This document shows, piece after piece, positions 32,701 to 44,700 of a DNA stretch of 60,000 nt. Below the pieces are notes generated by a model. The model made no database searches, had not been told where the DNA came from, and saw nothing but the letters and a program-made list of their open reading frames with translations. Position 1 is the stretch's first letter. Each line of letters opens with the position of its first letter. A program made the position numbers and the translations under genes. Origin of the DNA: Bolinopsis microptera (taxonomy: Eukaryota; Ctenophora; Tentaculata; Lobata; Bolinopsidae); assembly GCF_026151205.1 (NCBI RefSeq), contig NC_087076.1, positions 19,215,919 through 19,275,918 of the forward strand. Reading direction: 5' to 3'.

Positions 32701-35700
32701 TTTCCCTTCAAAAAGCATCACTGGCCAGTGCGAAAAGCCTGATGGCTTTGGACCAATTCATTATATTATATTCGACCGACCATATTATATTCAAATTTAA
32801 CTCTGATCTAAACTGACAGTTCTTGCTTTTTCCACAATTCATAGATGTGGCACTCGCGCCTTCCGTGAAGTTGAGCAAAATTCTGAAATTTTACCAGGCA
32901 AACTGGACTTTTCCAACATTGTTGGAAGAGTTTCTAAAGATGATCAAGAAAGTTACTGAAACGATTCAGTCTATCCTACAGTATTTTAGGCCTCGTTTGC
33001 AAAATTTGAGCGCACAGAATTAAACCAAGTTCTGCTGTGTTGCGAGCAGCGATAGAAGGAAGTTTTCTCCAACAGTTGAAGAGCGAGGGGTAGTGTGAAC
33101 GAGTTCATCAGTTCATTCTTTTCTTTTGTGGCAGAATTAACTCCCTGTCAAAGATTAATAATGTGAAACGACTTTAAACATAACCTCAGTAAGTAGTGAG
33201 TTGCGATGTGTCAAAATTGTATGATATATATAATAACTTTCCGAATCACAATAAAACATTTTTCATCAGCAGGGGCAAATAATTTGGGATAGTAATTTCA
33301 ACTTACATCTGTTCTCGGAGAGATAATGTTATAGTCACACTCCTTATCAATGAACTCTTTTCTTGTGTAGCTGACTTGTTTTCCTAAAATTGCATGCTTG
33401 TTTTTTGACGGACAATAAAACCTTTAAAGTTTTTCTATAGAGTTTTAAGTCAGCAGCGAAGACTGCTATGGAAAGTATGGATAAGATGAATGAAATTTCG
33501 ATCAATTCATATCTTATTCATTAAGATTTTTCCGCTGTGTAAGTACAAGGCTTCAACGCCCTAGCATTTTTTAATATCATAGCCTCGTTAAAAATGAAGT
33601 ATTTATCACAAGGATTTCTTACTTGACTGAGTCTTTGTCTATAATTTTTGCATAAGAGCGGTGAGATTCATCGATATGACGTTTCTTCTGAAATTTATAT
33701 ATAATATTAAAGTCAAGTCGACGATAATCATTGGTGTTATTGATTGTTCCTAAATCAGCATATTTGGCCGTAGACAAAAACTAAAGTATAAAAGATCACA
33801 CGCATTAAATAAGATTCCATCCTTAAATCCTCCTATATGTAAATATTTCTTACATTTTTTGTCGTTGCAAAGAACGGTTTATTGATGGTGATGTCGCCCT
33901 GCAACCACATATGTTGAATACATTGCGTCAGGTTCTTTTCTAGGTTTCCTTGGAAACAACTGTGGTTGCGAAGGTTCCTTGCTTTCCCCTGTTTTGACTC
34001 CAGCGGTTCCTCACTATAGTTAGTGATTCCATAACCACCGTTGCGCTCAATCCACTCCCATGAATGAGCGAGAACCTGTGATGTTAAACTATTAGACAAA
34101 TGCAAAAGATGCAATAATGGAAAAAACTATTTCAATAACGATATCTCTGTTAAAATACAATACGATACGATATGCACAGGTACGGCATATTTCATTCATG
34201 TGGCATTTGACAATTCAGTGCCTACCAACACCCAAATCCCGATCATATAGATACAAAAATGTAACTAGTACTTATTACTCATTAACAGCTAGTGAAGTGT
34301 GAGTCAATAGCAAGTCGTTAGTTAGCTGATGACGAGTATATAATAAAACTAAAATATGTTAATCTTCTTCAATTGCCAAAGATTCGTGCTTTTCATAGGT
34401 TACCTGATTCTTCTATGATAACAGGTGGAGGAGTTGCTACACAATGGCGGGGGGTATCCTTACTGTTATCAGACATATCTGATCCTGGAAAATAATAAGT
34501 CAATAAATATGTTCGTCAAACCCTAAAGTGAGAATGAATGTAAAATTATGTCAACGCCTCGAACTGTAACTCACATAATATAAAATCCATTTTAAATGCT
34601 ATCTTTGAAACTATACGATAATTCGAATTCTAAAACTAATAGTGGCTGTAACATATGGGTTTATAACAAAATACTACACATTTGTTATCAACTATTTTAT
34701 GTGGTCGGATCTCAGTCAATATTATTAAGGTTCTTAAAACACACGAAACATGAAAAAAATAAAGAGCAATCGCAGTTTGCAAAATAACAAATAAATGTTC
34801 GTCACTATAATATTTTCTTTTCACTGTCGCTAAAAGTGCAAAGGAATTTCACTGCCAAATTACTTTGATATCCATGCCATACATTTGCAGTAAGTGTTAT
34901 GTATCAATTAATGGTATTAACTAATTCAGCAGCAGTCATATTTCGTAACCAATATCTCACAGTCAAACTAGATAGTATAGTTGAGCACTCACTTACCCAA
35001 AGGTGTGCTGATGTTGGATGGAGTTGTAGAGGATATCAGAGACATATCGGCTCCTGGAAAATAATAAGTTTTAAATAGATATATTCATCAAACCCCAAAG
35101 TGAGGAATGAATGTAACATTATGTCAACGTCTTGACTGTAATTTACATAATGTAAAATCCATTTAAAATACTATCTTTGAAATTATACGATAGTCGATAC
35201 GTTCGACTTCTAAAAATTTGACACATCTGAATAATATTAAAGATAACAGGACCTAGATTTTTCAAGTTTCAAATGAAATACCTTATACAGCCAGAGAACA
35301 ACAACAAATGAAACTCACAAATAATTAAAAGATAAAGGAGATATGTCAAATTTTCAAACAGAAGAATAATCTGTTTTAATGTACCAACCAGATGCAGATA
35401 TAAAGGGATCGAAATCCCTCTGTCCAATGCTTTCTATGCCATCGAAATCATCGTTACCCTCATCTGAATGTTAACTATTTCAATTTGTATTAGAATAGCC
35501 AGAATAATTACTCTATATATAGAACAAGAATTGCCCCGTTGTTTCGTTGTGGCGGACGCAAGATTTCCATTCATTTCAACCACAAGCTCTAACCACAAAT
35601 CAGCTCACTTCATGATATGAAAATTATGTTTTAAATAGGGAAACACTTTTAACTGATTCATTTCAATTGCAATGGAACTTAATTTTTATCTGTAATTTAA

Positions 35701-38700
35701 GAAATTGTAATCAAAAAGTGAACTATACTCATGTTTTATAATTGTATAAAACATGAGTATTGATTGCTATCATACATTTAATATAAATTGATGTTACCTT
35801 CACTTTCTGAGCTATCCTCAGGATCTTCTTGATCCATATAAGCTTGTAAAACAGCCCAATGAACTTTGTTAGCCCCATCAATACGAAGTCCCTGAAAGAG
35901 AATTCATTAAGCTTGGGAGGAAAAGTGTTAACTGACTCAAACTAAATTGTGCGAGACAGTTAAATTATGGATTATTTATGATTCATTTTTCTTTTAAAGC
36001 AATCAATAAATCATTTGCAGCACAATCAGCAAGAATTATCAGTCCAATGGTGCACACAGCAACTTAGTCAACAAGGCTAGGTTTGATGCTTTATCAAAGA
36101 TTTCGGAAATTGTACACCTCGAATCACTGAGCTGTTTCGCCAATAAACAATAGATGCTAAATTAAAGTACCAGTAAATCATGGTTTCCCTTTCTAATAGA
36201 ATGCTTATAGAAAATATGCCACCAAAAGATGATATAATGGAATGGCTCAAAACCATCCGGTCCTTTCAATCAGTTTTAGGTATAGTCAAGATTTAACAAC
36301 CTAGCGGCACAAAAATCGATAACAGCACATAGCTCATTAACTTTGATAAAATGCATGCACTCGCCACTCATGTGAATAGATTACTTCCTTGGTACTAAGT
36401 GGCTGTGAGTCTTTAATTCGGTACTTATAGGGTGTCCTTAACCCATATAATACCAACAACTCTAAACGTTCGAATTTTTTGGTGAAATTTTGTTTCCTAA
36501 GCACTGAGGTACCAACTCCGACGGTGCATTAATTATTTTGAAAAAATTTATATTTTTTATAGCTTTTTCGACCCGTACTTTTAAAAGTTCATTGTTGGAG
36601 CTTGCTTTTTTGGAACATTGCATCGTACTTTTAAAAGTACATCATATTTGAATGATGTACTTTTAAAAGTACGGGTTTAATAAATAATGTACTTTTAAAA
36701 GTACGGGTTTAATGAATAGTGTACTTCTTGAGATACGTTAGTTAATTAAACAGAAACTCAGGGTCAGATAATAAAACTAAAAGCCCTTGTCAGAATGGCT
36801 GAATAAAATTTAAACAATAAATACAAAATTTAAGTGGTACACTAAACAAATCATGATGGTGGGAACAGCTACATACTTATAAACTACTATCATAATTCCA
36901 TTTACCAATTTACTAGAATTTTACGAAAATTTTCAGGTTTTGTGCGTTTTACTCTAACTGATGATAAGGCTAAGGATAAACAAAGCACACAAAGTGCAAC
37001 GTCACACACTTCACACTTAGCCAGACGCTTTTCACAACTTAAAGAATACCGAAAATGGTGAGAATGAGAAGAGAGTAGCAGAAGCTGAGGGAGTTCTAGA
37101 GGAGCAGAAGAGAGTAGCAGAAGCTGAGCGAGTTCTAGAGGAGCAGGAGAAGGTAGCAGAAGCTGAGAGAGTTCTAGAGGAGCAGAAGAGAGTAGCAGAA
37201 GCTGAGAGAGTTCTAGAGGAGCAGAAGAAGGTAGCAGAAGCTGAGCGTATTCTAGAGGAACAGAAGAGAGTAGCAGAGGTGGAGGGAGTTCTAGAGGAAC
37301 AGACGAGAGTAGCAGAAGCTGAGAGAGTTCTAAAGGAACAGAAGAGAGTAGCAGAAGCTGAGAGAGTTCTAGAGGAGCAGGAGAAGGTAGCAGAAGCTGA
37401 GCTTATTCTAGAGGAACAGAAGAGAGTAGCAGAAGCTGAGAGAGTTCTAGAGGAACAGACGAGAGTAGCAGAAGCTGAGAGAGTTCTAGAGGAACAGAAG
37501 AGAGTAGCAGAAGCTGAGCGTATTCTAGAGGAGCAGAACTGCAGAAGAGAGTAGCAGAAGCTGAGCGTATTCTAGAGGAACAGAAGAGAGTAGCAGAAGC
37601 TGAGCGTATTCTAGAGGAGCAGAAGAGACTAGCAGAAGCTGAGATAGTTCTAGTGGAAAAGAAGAGAGTAGCAGAGGTGGAGAGAATTCTAGAGAAACAG
37701 ACGAGAGTATCAGAAGCTGAGAGAGTTCTAGAGGAGCAGAAGAGAGTAGCAGAAGCTGAGCGTATTCTAGAGGAACAGAAGAGAGTAGCAGAAGCTGAGA
37801 GAGTTCTAGAGGAACAGAAGAGAGTAGCAGAAGCTGAGCGTATTCTAGAGGAACAGAAGAGAGTAGCAGAAGCTGAGCGTATTCTAGAGGAACAGAAGAG
37901 AGTAGCAGAGGGGGAGAGAATTCTAGAGGAACAGACGAGAGTAGCAGAAGCTGAGAGAGTTCTAGAGGAGCAGAAGAGAGTAGCAGAAGCTGAGGGAGTT
38001 CTAGAGGAGCAGACGAGAGTAGCAGAAGCTGAGAGAGTTCTAGAGGAGCAGAAGAGAGTAGCAGAAGCTGAGCGTATTCTAGAGGAACAGAAGAGAGTAG
38101 CAGAGGTGGAGAGAATTCTAGAGGAACAGACGAGAGTAGCAGAAGCTGAGAGAGTTCTAGAGGAACAGAAGAGAGTAGCAGAAGCTGAGATAGTTCTAGA
38201 GGAACAGAAGAGAGTAGTAGAGGTGGAGAGAATTCTAGAGGAGCATAAGAGAGTAGCAGAAGCCGAGAGAGTTCTAGAGGAGCAGAAGAAGGTAGCAGAA
38301 GGTGAGCGTATTCTAGAGGAGCAGAAGAGAGTAGCAGAGGTGGAGAGAGTTCTAGAGGAGCAGAAGAGAGTAGCAGAAGCTGAGAGAGTTCTAGAAGAGC
38401 AGGAGAAGGTAGCAGAAGCTGAGGGGGGGGGGGGGGGGGGGGATCAGGTACCAAGTGCTGTACGTGACGTCGACTAAGTGCAACTTTGGAATTTACAAAA
38501 AAGACCCACCCACCCCCTTCGCGGTACTAACCGTTTTTTTCGGATAATATTTAGGACACCCACCCCTTTTGCGGTACTAACTGTTGAGAAATCACGGTAC
38601 TAACTGTGTTTTGGTATATAAAATAAGATACCCACCCATAAATTGCTTTAAACAGCTCATTAGACATTGGGAAATGGACAAAGTATACCTACTATTTAAT

Positions 38701-41700
38701 AGGGATTTTGTTTTCAATGCAGTCGAATTAAATAAAAAGTTGCAAAAAAAAGGAAACAAAATAAAAAAACCCAAAAAAAAGGAAAAAAACCTCAAAACTC
38801 AAATAAAATATAACCCACCCCCCGCATTAAGTAAGAGTATATTGAAGGCCGCTCTGGAAGACGTGGAATAACCGGGTGAAAACGTGGATCCTTCAAGATC
38901 GACTAAATCCCAGAAGTCACAACAGAAAGTTTCTGTTGTGACTTCCGTTCTGATTCAGAACAATTTACCTGCCATTACAGTCTTACCGACATTAATCAAT
39001 AATCATGCCAGCACACATTGTGTAGTCTATATAAACCTGTACTTTTAAAAGTACATTTTTCGTGAAACCTGTCCTTTTAAAAGTACATCATTCGAAGATA
39101 ATGCACTTTTAAAAGTACGTACTTTTAAAAGTACATCATTGTCTAGAATGATGTACTTTTAAAAGTACACCCAATTAACATCTCAATTAGAGGCAATTTA
39201 TGATTTTTATGTCGCCCCACATTATTGCCTATTTATTGCACAATCGTTTAGGCAATATTAAAAAACCAAATTTGGGATCCATCAAAGTTGGAGAATTGGC
39301 TGGTGGTACCGAGAATTTACCATTTTTCAAAGTACCATTTTTGACCACCTTTGCCAACATCCTATAAATTTCTTGCTTTTTTTAACCATCTGGCCAGGGT
39401 GTTAAAATCATCAGCATACCTTTTCTAACCTAATGCAAAAAACTGTATCAAAAAATATTTGTCATGAGACAAGTTAGGGCACTGTTTATGAACCGTACTT
39501 TTAAAAGTACCGTGGAAGAATATGTGAAAATCACTGCATTGAGAGAAATTATGTTATATGCAGTATGAAATATGCTTTGACTGATGGAATAGCGTGAGTT
39601 ATATCAGCAGTAATATACAAATACAAAGCAAGAATATTGGAGTGTTCTGACTTTTTTCTTTTATATACCGACCCTGCAGCTGGAAATAAAGTACGTTATA
39701 TATAATATATTCCTTAAAATTTGTATTCCTTATATATAGAATAATGTGACTGACATAAAATTAAATGTCAAATTTGGATAACAACAGAAATAAGAAATAA
39801 AATTGAACATTGCAATAGTTAGACATTTTCATTTTTTTGCAATTCTTGTAGTGAACAAGACCAATCCAAGTTTTAAAAATATAACAGATTGTTGTTTGAA
39901 AAGTATTAGGCATACCTTATTAAGTTCCAATAAAGATTTGTTTATGTCCATCTTCTCTATTTGATAGAATTAAGGCGCAGTTGACTTGTGACTCGTTGGA
40001 TAAAATGTATCAAAACGTATTGTTTATTGACGTAGAACCTTTAAAGCAAATAACTATAACCATATAATTATGTAAAAGAACAATTTCTAAATAAGAACTA
40101 GCGCTCGATTTCTAAGATTATATTTCAATGTATAATATTAAATTGTTATTGTGAGTTTTTGATCAAATATTCAATATTTTGTATTCAGATACTAATACAT
40201 TTTTGATCTTTCACTAATTCGCTTAAAAATGTGCCGCGCGCGCAAAATGATAATCTTGCAATAATAAATACATTATCAATGAAAGAACGTAAACGTAGCG
40301 CGCAAACGCAAGCGCGACTAGCAACGCCAAATGCAAAAGAAAATAGCGCGGCGCTATTCAACTCGGTCCCATCGTGAATTGAAGTGAGTTAATTAATTGA
40401 GTTAAACTAGGGTTTAACATTACGGGTATCGGCCTTACAAAATGACACGAAAAAGGAGATGGCTCTGAAATGCACAAAAAATGAGTTTTGTTCATGTTTT
40501 ATTATCCAGATAGGTAGTTCAACAGGTATATTTTTCTTCCCGGGGGTTGATTTGATTGAAAAACCGTAAATTTTGCGATAAAAATTGTCATCTTTGAAAT
40601 CTTCCAAAAAAACATGCCTTACAAAATGACAATTTCGTCACGGCTGTCATTTTTTAACAGCAGCCTATAGAAATTTGATTTCACCTAGGACAGTTAGATA
40701 AATATAATAGATTGAAGATTAGAATAGCTTTTACAGGAAAAAGGATGATTAAAAAAAGTTGGGCAATTTCGCGTGAGATAGTGCCTTACAAAATGACAAC
40801 CCAAAACGGCATCACTTCAAATCCGATTTGGGAAAAAGTTTCATTATTCTTTCACGTGTCTTACTGTTAGATATATATGTTGTTCATATTATACCAGTTC
40901 TGTTTTTACCAAAATATATTTAAAAAGGAACATTTTTTATACTTTGAAAAAATTTAAAAAATGTCATTTTGTGAGGCGTAAAAATAATTTTTCGTTTTCA
41001 TACTTGAACACAGTATTTGGTTATATTTGATATTTTCTATGACTGGATAGATCACTTTTCAGTGTTTAGTTAACGTTTGACATGTTTTAGGAGTTGTTAT
41101 TACTCTCTGCTTTCACAAAATAGAAGCTTTATTTCGTTGAGTTTTGAAATCAGAGTTTGAAATCAAAGAGTTTGAAATCAAAGTTTTGATATCAGAACTG
41201 CACTTTTTTAATGCTACTTGATTGTAAACTGTCAGATTATGATTATTTTTAACTCCTTCTTGTACTGACTGTCTCTGATCCATTTTAGATGATGAAAATA
41301 ATTCAATCTGAAACATTGTCATTTTGTAAGGCTTTTCGGTGTCATTTTGTGAGGCATTTTGATCAAAATTGATGATCAAACAAACACATTTAGGCTCATC
41401 ATCAGCTTACTGGGTTTAAGAATATCAATAATTAGGCAAGGGGCATCCAATATAAATATGCCATCTTTGTATCATAAAATAAAACTGTCATTTTGTGAGG
41501 CATAACACTGTCATTTTGTGAGGCTAGGTCATTTTTTTGTCATTTCTTCTACCAAAGTCACTAAATCAGTTTTTTTTATTTGACCAGAGTAGTCTTTGAT
41601 TGACATAAGTCATGGTAGTACCTGGTTTTCTGGGGTTAAATTCAAAACTTTGGTCTCCATTCTGGGTAACAGTTAGGCGGGGCAATGACTGAACAGCAAA

Positions 41701-44700
41701 AACGTCCATATTTATGTAAGAAATATAGATTCTATGTCATTATCATTCCTTGGGAAGTGTTAATTAATGCTTTTTCTTTCATACAGTAAAAGGAATAGGG
41801 TTCAATGTATAGAGAACCTAAGCTACAGCATGGTCTATGTGGGCTGTCATTTTGTGAGGCCTGTCATTTTGTAAGGCCGATACCCGTAGTTAGTATCAGG
41901 CAAATCTGTAAGATGTCAGTTAGCGTTATAACTCTTACATCCGAATGTGAGAGCTCAGAATATAATAGATTATTTTCGGTTAGAGACAAGAACTGGAGAA
42001 TACATGTCTTCGCTTGTTGTTAATTGTAGTACATATTTAAATTTCAACTCTATTTAAAAATCAGACGAAAGATCTGGTAACTTATCTAGTAACTGAGATC
42101 TGGTGACTGGTAACTGGTGTCTTGGTTAGCGGAAGCAGGTACCTAGTCAAGATTAATTGCCATGAACTTACAACTTGCATCTTAATTCTTGTAGATTTTG
42201 CATCTTTTGGACTTTCTGATCTGCCACACCAACAGATCTTTTGTACAATGTACTTTCATTACACTGTGATTCAAACTGTAAAGAATGAATTAGGTTGTAA
42301 GTTGCGTCCCCGCTGTTTTATCTGGCGTTCAAGAAAAAAATGGCTAAAAAAGATCAGTCGGAGAGAAAAATCAAATTTTCGCTGTGTGGACTTAATATTT
42401 TGAAAAAATCACTCTGCTTTAGACGGTATAGAGAGTGTTAGGTAACCAGCAGTTCCCCTACAATCCCCTACTATAGTCTATACCTAATTCCCCTACTATA
42501 CGTAATACCCTATAATTCTTGTCTAGAACATCAGCTGTAATCAATTACGTAATACAGTGTCTGCTCTAACTAATTAACCCTGCCTCAGAGAGGTGGTACC
42601 TTTAGTGTGTACTTAAGTTATGGGTTATATACACACTGTTTTACTGTGTAAAGACAACATAACGATCCTTATTCCGGTCTAGAGCTGCTGAGGATTGCAG
42701 TTCACATACACCTTATAATTTCTATTGAAGTTCATTATCATACCTTATCAATTAATTAGAGTGTATAGAAACAGGTGCCAGTAAAATGACATAGTTTACA
42801 CACTGTCAGTATACTGATTACTGCCATTTCGGGTATAATTCGTGGCACCTTCCCTAGTCCCTACCTCTTACTGCGGCGGTGTTTCTGTTAGGATCATACT
42901 CAGTGAAGTATATTATGCATTATTATAGCCTGTACATTTCAATCAAGGTTTTTATTTTAGTATAGTATGATACGTTCATTTTAGTGTGATAAGAATTTTA
43001 GTATTTTTAGTAGGGTAAGTTGAGCGTATAATTTAGTAGGGTAAGTTGAGCGTATAACTTAGTAGGGTAAGTTGAGCGTATAATTTACTTAATAACTTTG
43101 TTGTGTGGAAACCCTGCACTCTGGGAACGTCTATAATTCATGAATAAATTGCTAGTAAATTACAGGTTAATAATCATTATATTATTATTTAAATAAGCTT
43201 CACATGGCACTGACTCGCAGATTATACTCGCTTATATACGGAGTATAATTGACAGTTCTAAACCAGAGATTAATGACGAGCTGCACACCGCATAACTCTC
43301 TGATCTTCAGTATAAAATGCAGTGTAATAACTACTGTCTAGTGTGTACGCGTGCGGCACGTACACGGCACGTACGGCACGTACACGCCACGTACACGCCA
43401 CGTACAAGACACGTTCACGGAACGTACAAGACATGTACGGCACGTACCGTTTACACACTATCATGTGTATAACTGTGTACTGTGTAGCTGTGAGCTTGTT
43501 ACCATGATTATTTCAATCCGTACAAACCACTTTAACTCTTTAACGACTGTATTCAGCTCGTGTGGTCTCTACTCTCTCTCTCTCTCTCTCTCTCTTGTCA
43601 AAACTATTTGAAAATTAGCTCAAGTAAGTTAAGATCCGGATATATGCACTATTTACACTGCTCATTGTACAATGTACAATGTACAGTGTACACACACTAA
43701 GATTGCTTCCAGGAGAGAGCCGCGCTTTACTGAGAGATCCATATCCTTGTTTTGCCATGATATTTGGAGGAATAATCGTCCGTTAACCATTTTATTCGGA
43801 AATGTGGCAAAATCTTTATAAAAATTTGCGTCCATTGAAGTGCAGACAAAAGTTGTCATGAAAAGTCAGAACCTTGCCAAAGGTCTACAGACTCCATCCA
43901 GTGTTTTACAGGGAGACAGATGCTCTTGAACAATTTAAATTACTGTACGTGACCGTAATTGTGTACGTGACCATAATTGTGGACCAAATATATTATCACA
44001 GTGGACCACTTATAGTTAAATCCAGTCTGGGTAAGTTCCATAATGTACATTAACTTCAAGTATTTATACCATAATTATGCTTGTGTAATGTGAAATTGCA
44101 CCGGTATAGAAATGAGGCAGTTTTATTGTTCGTAAGTTAATTTAGGTTACAACTGAGTAACAGAGTTGTACCAGCTTACCAGGAATCAGGGAAGATGTAG
44201 GTGACAAAGAGAAAGAGAGAGAGAGAGTAATGATTATTGTCTTACTTCCCTATAATATCATGTATAGTGTAAATGTGTTTTAACTTTATATAGGCCCCTG
44301 TACTGAAATGAGAGTTGTTAATAACAGAATAGTGAATCAAAATATTAAAGAATTGGTGTAATTAGCGGTAATTTGTAGTGCCCATTTTACCTGACAACAC
44401 TAAAATATACCTGTAACTAATTCTTAACAGGGCTACGATACGTTATGTGGCGAGAGAGGGAGTCAGATGTCAGGAGGGCAAAAGCAGCGCATAGCCATTG
44501 CACGTGCACTAGTGCGCGACCCTAAGATTCTCCTTCTTGATGAGGCGACCAGTGCTCTCGATAACAAATCGGAGAAAATAGTGCAACAGGCACTAGATAA
44601 GGTGGGGAAAGTTTATAACACTGCAAAAAAAATGGGTTAAGATTTAACTTATATATTGTCGTGAAATTAATTTGGATTCAAGATTTAATGCAACAGAAAT

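Larger units (their letters stand above)
31028..40376 (-). mobile_element. 9.35 kb DNA transposon, possible RAG1/Transib superfamily
   Basis: Ends: CACGATGGGACC at 31,028-31,039 and its exact inverse at 40,365-40,376. A weaker match continues for about 14 more bases on both sides (TGGAAGCGC against TTGAATAGCGC). The same 5 bases, AATTG, lie immediately outside each end (31,023-31,027; 40,377-40,381). Transib and RAG-like elements have 5-bp duplications and ends beginning CAC followed by a TG at heptamer positions 6-7; CACGATG fits that shape except at position 4. Inside, on the minus strand, are a RAG1-like C-terminal exon and a small multi-exon gene. No full-length transposase core is present, so the copy is probably non-autonomous. 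Superfamily assignment is inference. Confidence 0.65.

Noticed and set aside
32823-33023. 67-codon plus-strand frame as a RAG2-like or cargo gene
   Set aside because: No kelch or PHD motif, no splice partners, and length within chance expectation.
34141-34260. Minus-strand CRTC-containing frame near the RAG1-like exon, considered as a zinc-binding RAG1 segment
   Set aside because: No acceptor gives an open frame into it and only one C-x2-C is present.
37525-38454. 309-residue Leu/Ser-rich minus-strand protein
   Set aside because: Antisense of the 39-bp array; it is open only because the unit lacks stops on that strand.
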